DNA of 64,000 bases, taken from the NCBI GenBank assembly GCA_045644945.1, contig JAZRHU010000074.1, forward strand, positions 4,795 through 68,794, in the 5' to 3' direction. The stretch is from Fimimonas sp045644945 (GTDB lineage: Bacteria; Bacillota; Clostridia; Christensenellales; CAG-314). Shown in pieces: positions 59,138-64,000 of the stretch (its first letter is position 1; each line of letters opens with the position of its first letter). The notes below the pieces were generated by a model. It was not told the origin of the DNA, searched no databases, and was given only the letters and a program-made list of their open reading frames with translations. The position numbers and the translations under genes are program-made.

Positions 59138-59224
59138 GTAAGAATTATATTAGCAAATGTTTGCAATTTTATTAATGGTTTTCATAAAAATAACCTACTA
59201 CTGCGACAAGGTACCTAGTAAAAT

Positions 59225-59292
59225 AAAAAAAACACTCAATGACGGCCCCTTACGGCTCTGCCCATTGAGTGAAAACTTAATTTTTTTTGCTT
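59225..59292 (-). ncRNA. Small RNA A2 of the tig-upstream array
   Basis: Promoter TTGCAA-N17-TATACT lies at 59299-59327, with a predicted start near 59292. It is a near-copy of A1: stem CACTCAATG/CATTGAGTG with perfect pairing, the same internal region, and a T-run of eight. Only the first 10-15 bases differ between the two. Confidence 0.75.
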
Positions 59293-59348
59293 GATGTTAG
59301 TATACACTATCATATCCAAAATTGCAATAGTTTTGGATAAAATTGCAT

Positions 59349-59431
59349 AAAAAAAGAAATGACGGGCTTCGAGCCTAACTTTAATCGCTGTAGCTCTACC
59401 GCATACTGCGGGAACTTCGGAATCATTTCTT
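59349..59431 (-). ncRNA. Small RNA C of the tig-upstream array
   Basis: Promoter TTGACA-N17-TACAAT lies at 59438-59466, abutting the stop of the TIGR04086-type gene. The transcript of about 83 bases has the same outer stem, TTCCG, GATTAAAG and GGCT-CGA-AGCC hairpin as D. Its first inner hairpin is different in sequence (CCGC/GCGG) but keeps the shape. It ends in TTTTTTT. Confidence 0.75.
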
Positions 59432-59467
59432 ATTTAGATTGTATCAAGTTGTGTTGGTTTTGTCAAG

Positions 59468-59830
59468 CTATCTTTTGGCTTTTATAAAGGCAATGATTAC
59501 GGATGTTACCAATGCAATGGCAAAGTCCAATAAAACTTGGCCAATGTTGAACTTGCCACCCAAAAGGACAAAGAGCAGTAGCGAAAGCAAACTGAACACC
59601 ACACTACCGACAAGCGCTTTTGCAACAAATTTTTCTTCGCGCAAGCACAACATCATTGCAAGAGCAACGGCAACAATCTTCAAAATTTGGTTGACAATGG
59701 GCAAAACATTGTCCGAGAGGCCAAACAATTTGGCAACTAGCGCCAAAAGCAAAACACCAATGCAACTAAAAGCCAAGGCCAGCACGCCCGCCTTTACACC
59801 ACCAAGAATTGTATTTTTTGTGTTAGACAT
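59468..59830 (-). CDS. TIGR04086-type small membrane protein
   Basis: This 120-residue protein has four hydrophobic segments (about residues 12-34, 42-62, 70-92 and 97-116) and matches the clostridial TIGR04086 membrane family by length and pattern. That family usually lies between yajC and the SCIFF peptide genes. Here two LRR genes lie between it and yajC, and no SCIFF gene follows. The start was set at ATG 59830 with GGAG upstream. Confidence 0.72.
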   Translation of the reverse strand: MSNTKNTILGGVKAGVLALAFSCIGVLLLALVAKLFGLSDNVLPIVNQILKIVAVALAMMLCLREEKFVAKALVGSVVFSLLSLLLFVLLGGKFNIGQVLLDFAIALVTSVIIAFIKAKR

Positions 59831-59945
59831 ACATATCTCCAAGATGGTATATCATATGCCAAAAACCACACACGTATGTCAAAAAAATGGAAATGATGGC
59901 ACAAAATCCTACAAATTGTATACATTTACAACGCGCAACAACAAA

Positions 59946-59979
59946 ACAAGAGCACCGCCTATATAGATGGTGCCCTTTG
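59946..59979 (-). terminator. Intrinsic terminator of the LRR lipoprotein gene
   Basis: On the minus strand, GGGCACC and GGTGCTC arms flank an 11-base loop, followed by a T-rich stretch. Weaker than most terminators here. Confidence 0.55.
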
Positions 59980-60005
59980 TTTTTTGAGATTGGGTTATTC
60001 AATAA

Positions 60006-60755
60006 TTATTTTACTTGCCAATACCAGTCCACATACCTACCGGTGAAGTACTCAGCATTATTAGCTGGAACATTTAAATTAACTGCAGTTCCAATTACAC
60101 TACTCGAAGCACCTTCTACCTGCAGGCGATACCAGTTAGCTGGAGCTTCAAAAATAATGCTCATCAAGCTACTACATTTATAAAATGCATACTTACCAAT
60201 GTACACTACACTTTCGGGGATCAAAACGGCTCTCAATTGGGTGCATGAATTGAAAGCTGAGCGTGCAATCTGTGTTACAGGTTTTCCATTATAAGTAGAT
60301 GGAATGACGAGATAGACATCAGAGCAAGTTCCGATTCCAGAAACCACATAAGAAGTCTCATCCTCGGAAAGTGTGTAATAGAGGCCTTCAGAAGGTGAAC
60401 CAAACCCACATACAATGCAGATGCCATTCGCGTATGTATGACCAAGCTCGTCAACGTATTTATCTACAAAACTATCTCCACAAACATGACAAGTATGTGT
60501 CGTAAATCCTTTGTCCCAACAAGTTGAATTGGTTACCACTGAGTCATAACTATGGCCAGTTGCTGGAGCAGATATAACTTGTTGCTCACCACAAGAGCAG
60601 AATCTCACCTGTATGCCATCTTCTGTACAGGTTGGTTGTTTGGCTATAGTCCATTCGGCAAACTCATGGGTATGGAACAAATCGCAACCTGTGAGCAAAA
60701 GACAACTGATCAAAATGGTTACAAGAGTAATAATTAATGATATTTGCTTTTTCAT
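60006..60755 (-). CDS. BspA-like leucine-rich-repeat lipoprotein
   Basis: This 249-residue protein has a lipoprotein signal (lipobox LLTGC, mature Cys about residue 24). Two short Cys/His-rich repeats follow (TCTEDGIQVRFCSCGE and TCWDKGFTTHTCHVCGD, then a third partial CIVCG). The C-terminus is an LRR_5 domain (IPSTYNGKPVTQIARSAF, then VVYIGKYAFYKCSSL). Such proteins are surface-exposed, often adhesins. AT-rich compared with the surrounding operon. It is related to the 61011 gene. Confidence 0.83.
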   Translation of the reverse strand: MKKQISLIITLVTILISCLLLTGCDLFHTHEFAEWTIAKQPTCTEDGIQVRFCSCGEQQVISAPATGHSYDSVVTNSTCWDKGFTTHTCHVCGDSFVDKYVDELGHTYANGICIVCGFGSPSEGLYYTLSEDETSYVVSGIGTCSDVYLVIPSTYNGKPVTQIARSAFNSCTQLRAVLIPESVVYIGKYAFYKCSSLMSIIFEAPANWYRLQVEGASSSVIGTAVNLNVPANNAEYFTGRYVDWYWQVK

Positions 60756-61010
60756 TACGTTAATCCTTTCCGCTTAAAGCCCGGCGGCCTATTTGGTGGC
60801 ATTGTTTAACACACTTAAAATATTAAAATATCAAAACGCAAACAGCATATTTGCCACCATAACACAATCAATTCAACTGACAACAAAGTCAGCAAGTATT
60901 ACAAGCGTTTGACTTGAAATACTTACACTATTTAATTTTCTATTATCTAGTTGCCGCTGTTTTGCTATATAATAAATCTGACTGCTACAAAATAAAATAT
61001 TTACAATACT

Positions 61011-62096
61011 CTAAAAATTTGGATAGCTTGGATCTCCATTCCATTTGTCATAATAACCTTCTTTAGTCCACCAATATTCATAATATTCTGAACCCGCATT
61101 AGGAACAATATATTGTACATTCTGTATATAATTTGTTAAGTCCACATCTCTTTCTTGCCATCTATCGCCTAATGAACTTACTGTATAACAATCCCAATTG
61201 AAGGGATCCTCAAATATAACTGCTTGAACATTCTTACAACCAACAAATGCACATGTGCCTATATATTTTGTATTTGCAGGAATCTCAATAAGTGTCAAGC
61301 CCGCACATCCACGGAAAGCTTCTCGGCCAATACAGAGTAACGAGGTGGGAAACTCAAGCATTGTCAATTTTGCACAACCCCTAAATGCTTCATGGCCAAT
61401 AAATTGGAGATTTTTGCCAAAAGTGACGCTTTCCAATTTATTTTGAGCAAACGCAGAGTTGCCAATTTCTATTACACTATCTGGAAATTCAATACTAGTC
61501 AATTGGCAAAATTCAAACGCATTATGGCCAATAGAAACTACAGTACTAGGAAGTGTTATATCTGCCAATTTAGTACAACAATAAAACGCACCGACACTTA
61601 TGATTTCCAACCCTTCCGGCAACACTACATTTGTCAAGTTGTAACAACCACTAAATGCAGACACACCAATTTGAGTTACACCACTAGGAATAGTGACACT
61701 TTCCAAACTACTACAATCTTGAAATACAGAATAAGCAAGAACCCTTAGTCCATCGGGAAGATCAATATTAGTCAAATTGACACAATTAGCGAATGCTGAA
61801 TACCCTATAGTCGTTACACTATCAGGAATTTCTACACTCATCAAATTGCGACAGTTTTTGAAAACTTCTTGACCGATGCTGGTAACTGGCTTCCCAGCAT
61901 ACTTATCCGGAATAACAACGAATACTGAATCTTTGTTCTCTATTTCAATTAATTCGTAAGATCCATTACGAAGTAAAAATTTAAAACCGTGGCCATCATA
62001 CAAATTTACGAGGCCAATTACACCACCAATGACAACACAAATGGTAACCAATAATGCTATGATTTTGACACCTTTCTTGCTAAGAGTTTTCTTCAT
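61011..62096 (-). CDS. BspA-like leucine-rich-repeat surface protein
   Basis: This 361-residue protein has an N-terminal signal anchor (about residues 10-28) and about nine LRR_5 repeats of the pattern GxxAFxxCxxLxxIxLPxxVxxI between residues 60 and 290. A tail with a Trp-rich end follows. The domain is typical of BspA-like surface proteins of gut bacteria. Secretion is inferred from the N-terminus. AT-rich. It lies between yajC and the LRR lipoprotein gene. Confidence 0.85.
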   Translation of the reverse strand: MKKTLSKKGVKIIALLVTICVVIGGVIGLVNLYDGHGFKFLLRNGSYELIEIENKDSVFVVIPDKYAGKPVTSIGQEVFKNCRNLMSVEIPDSVTTIGYSAFANCVNLTNIDLPDGLRVLAYSVFQDCSSLESVTIPSGVTQIGVSAFSGCYNLTNVVLPEGLEIISVGAFYCCTKLADITLPSTVVSIGHNAFEFCQLTSIEFPDSVIEIGNSAFAQNKLESVTFGKNLQFIGHEAFRGCAKLTMLEFPTSLLCIGREAFRGCAGLTLIEIPANTKYIGTCAFVGCKNVQAVIFEDPFNWDCYTVSSLGDRWQERDVDLTNYIQNVQYIVPNAGSEYYEYWWTKEGYYDKWNGDPSYPNF

Positions 62097-62339
62097 AATA
62101 TATCTTTCTGTTTAACGCCCAGGTGGCAATGCTATAAGTAAATTATACACCTACCCCCCCCCAGTGTCAACAAAAAAATTCAACAAAGTTTGGTATCATT
62201 GCCAAATATCGTTTTAAAAATAATCTTTACATTGTTTAGTAATAATACAGAATCCGAGTGCATACTTAACTAAAATATCCTCGTCACTTCTCCAATAACC
62301 AGCAAGTGAAATGCTGCTAATTAATTATTACTACAAACA

Positions 62340-62372
62340 AAAAAAGTCCAAAGATTGCCTTTGGACTTTTTT
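62340..62372 (-). terminator. Intrinsic terminator after yajC
   Basis: On the minus strand, AAAGTCCAAAG and CTTTGGACTTT flank a five-base loop, followed by TTTT. It separates tgt-yajC from the LRR genes. The 62097-62339 gap shows a run of ten C at 62154-62163 and nothing else. Confidence 0.88.
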
Positions 62373-62386
62373 GCTATTTCGTTAAA

Positions 62387-62800
62387 TTACTTGATTTCGT
62401 CAACTACTTCATCAGTTGGTTCGCCAGTTGGTTCAGCTGGTGTGCTTGGTGCATTAACGATGGAGTGGATTGCTCTTTGAGAGAATTGCATAACAATCTT
62501 GTCTTCGCCAAGGCCTGTTGCAAGCCAGATGTGTTCGTTATCCATTTGAACGATTTCGCCGATGATACCGCCGATTGTCATGATTGTAACGCCAACACCA
62601 AGTTTTTTGTTCATTTCTTCTTGTTGTTTTTTAGCTTTGCGTTGAGGAATGACCATCATTACGATCATCAAAACAATCAAAATACCAAAAAAGATGAGCA
62701 TGCCGCCGCCACCTTGTTGTGTTGTATCAGAACCTGTGCCAGCACCTGTGTCTGTGCCTGTTGAAGCATCTGCAAAGAAGTTAAAAAGATTCCAAAGCAT
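62387..62800 (-). CDS. yajC: Preprotein translocase subunit YajC
   Basis: YajC is an accessory protein of the Sec translocon. The 137-residue protein has a Gly/Thr-rich extracytoplasmic N-terminus of about 33 residues, one membrane helix (about 34-52), and the YajC domain with PQRKAKKQQEEMNKKL and the IMTIGGIIGEIV motif. A Pro/Glu-rich tail follows. Slightly longer than usual at both ends. It follows tgt by 139 bases. Confidence 0.92.
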   Translation of the reverse strand: MLWNLFNFFADASTGTDTGAGTGSDTTQQGGGGMLIFFGILIVLMIVMMVIPQRKAKKQQEEMNKKLGVGVTIMTIGGIIGEIVQMDNEHIWLATGLGEDKIVMQFSQRAIHSIVNAPSTPAEPTGEPTDEVVDEIK

Positions 62801-62939
62801 TGTAGATATATCTCCTTGTTTGTATTACAAATTTGTGTTTGCCAAGTGTTTTGGCATTTATTGCTGCTTAAGTATAACCGATATAAACCGAAATTGCAAG
62901 TGATTTTACAATTTTGCCCATTTCAACTATTTTTAAGCA

Positions 62940-64000
62940 CTATTTTCCGTAGTATTTTGCGTAGAACTCGCGTTTGTAGTCGGCAAAGCGGTCTTGCTTG
63001 ATAGCTTCGCGTGCGCCTTCTACCAACTTCAACAAAAAGCGGATGTTGTGGATGGACAAGAGTTCGCCAGCCAAAATTTCGTTGCAGTTTACCAAATGGC
63101 GCAAGTACGCTTTGGTAAAGTTACGGCAACAGTAGCAATCACATTCGTCATCAAGCGGAGTGAAATCCGTTTTGTACTTGGCATTGCGCACGACAACTTT
63201 GCCCTTGGAAGTCATTGCTGTGCCATTTCGTGCAATACGTGTTGGAAGCACACAGTCGAACATGTCGATACCGCGCTCGATGCCCTCCAAGATGTAGTCG
63301 GGAGTGCCCACACCCATCAGGTAACGTGGCATATGCTCGGGCAAATGTGGTTGAAGAACATCCAACATTTTGTACATAAGTTCGCTTGGCTCGCCTACGG
63401 AAAGACCACCAACGGCAATACCGCACTCGGCATAGTCGCGCACAAACTTGGCTGATTCTACGCGTAAGTCGTTGTAGAAGTTGCCTTGAATGATGGGGAA
63501 CAACATTTGCTTGCCGTTTTGATGTGCTTTGGCGCAACGATCCAACCAACGGTGGGTGCGCATCATTGCTTGTTGGGCATACTTGTGGTCGGAGCCATGC
63601 GCAGAGCACTCGTCAAATGCCATGATGATATCGGCGCCAAGTTGCTCCTCCGTTTTCATTACGCTTTCGGGAGTGAACACGTGCTTGCTTCCGTCAACGT
63701 GGGATCTAAAAATTACACCCTCTTCGGTAATTTTGCGCATTGCACCAAGAGAAAATACTTGGAATCCACCACTATCTGGCAAGATTGGCTTGTCCCAATG
63801 CATAAAGTTGTGAAGTCCACCTGCTTGCTCAACAATATCTGCGCCGGGGCGAAGGTAAAGGTGGTAGGTGTTGGATAGCAAAATTTGTGTGCCAATCTCC
63901 TTCAAGGTGGAAGGAAGCAAACCTTTGACAGTTGCGGCAGTACCCACAGGCATAAAGATGGGTGTTTCGATATCGCCATGTGGCGTGTGGAAAATACCAG
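62940..64000 (-). CDS. tgt: Queuine tRNA-ribosyltransferase (partial, N-terminus beyond window)
   Basis: Tgt exchanges guanine 34 for preQ1 (or queuine) in GUN-anticodon tRNAs. The visible part of about 352 residues enters from the right edge with a HTPHGDIETPIF block just before the first in-frame ATG, so the true start is outside. The catalytic Asp lies in LPDSGGFQVFSL and the second Asp in MFDCVLPTRIARNG. The zinc site is C-x-C-x2-C...H (DCYCCRNF and a later His). The protein ends at 62940. Confidence 0.95.
   Translation of the reverse strand, partial: GIFHTPHGDIETPIFMPVGTAATVKGLLPSTLKEIGTQILLSNTYHLYLRPGADIVEQAGGLHNFMHWDKPILPDSGGFQVFSLGAMRKITEEGVIFRSHVDGSKHVFTPESVMKTEEQLGADIIMAFDECSAHGSDHKYAQQAMMRTHRWLDRCAKAHQNGKQMLFPIIQGNFYNDLRVESAKFVRDYAECGIAVGGLSVGEPSELMYKMLDVLQPHLPEHMPRYLMGVGTPDYILEGIERGIDMFDCVLPTRIARNGTAMTSKGKVVVRNAKYKTDFTPLDDECDCYCCRNFTKAYLRHLVNCNEILAGELLSIHNIRFLLKLVEGAREAIKQDRFADYKREFYAKYYGK

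Noticed and set aside
58600..59470. CRISPR array or tRNA cluster in the repetitive region
   Set aside because: Repeats are not evenly spaced or identical. Units C and D have a T-arm-like GGCTCGAAGCC but no anticodon arm or CCA-compatible acceptor stem.

Overview
This window looks like chromosome from a low-GC, spore-forming-lineage Clostridia member (Bacillota), probably an uncultured gut organism. The evidence is gene content and order. The minus strand carries yqfC-yqfD-phoH-pgpH-ybeY-era-yqzL-recO, hrcA-grpE-dnaK-dnaJ, tig-clpP-clpX, a floA/NfeD operon, tgt-yajC plus a TIGR04086-type membrane protein, and cwlD. Regulation also fits: a perfect CIRCE, an L-box lysine riboswitch, and many sigma-A promoters of the TTGACA-N17-TATAAT type. 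No rRNA, tRNA, CRISPR array, transposase or phage gene was seen.

Layout. 1-3.0 kb (+): a queuosine-precursor (VUT) transporter, an SDR oxidoreductase, and two AT-rich accessory genes set in a duplicated cassette. 3-8 kb (-): hypothetical proteins, rsmI, trmN6, a YbaK-type deacylase and cwlD, then a tight DnaA-box cluster. 8.4-15 kb: a ferritin-like protein (+), then GNAT, pepT, an HD protein, a Cys-rich peptide (+) and two YitT proteins. 15.5-19.8 kb: divergent GH2 glycosidase and sugar:cation symporter. 20-26.5 kb: a SHOCT protein, the flotillin operon, hpf, an ion transporter and degV. 26.7-30.4 kb: a heterodimeric ABC exporter. 30.7-39.6 kb: the recO-to-copA cluster. 40-43.5 kb: an acyltransferase-like membrane protein, mnmA and rho. 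43.8-46.6 kb (+): a lysine riboswitch with an amino-acid ABC transporter. 47.3-48.3 kb (+): a 2,4-diaminopentanoate dehydrogenase homologue. 48.6-53.7 kb: the heat-shock operon. 53.9-58.5 kb: two small membrane proteins, clpX, clpP and tig. 58.6-59.5 kb: an array of six small RNA units. 59.5-64 kb: a TIGR04086-type protein, two LRR surface proteins, yajC and tgt (cut by the window edge).

Functional links. Protein quality control is concentrated at 48-58 kb: HrcA/CIRCE-controlled chaperones, trigger factor and ClpXP. tRNA and ribosome modification or maturation genes (rsmI, trmN6, mnmA, tgt, ybeY, era) are spread through the window. The lysine transporter is feedback-controlled by its riboswitch.

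The most novel-looking item is the minus-strand array between tig and the TIGR04086 gene. It packs six short hairpin RNAs into about 830 bp. Five have their own 17-bp-spaced promoter and all six end in a T-tract. Other points of interest are a CopA with an in-frame CopZ carrying its own internal ribosome-binding site, a PgpH lacking its extracellular domain, a DnaA-box cluster away from any origin gene, and an ACGT-centred motif recurring in at least 13 intergenic gaps.
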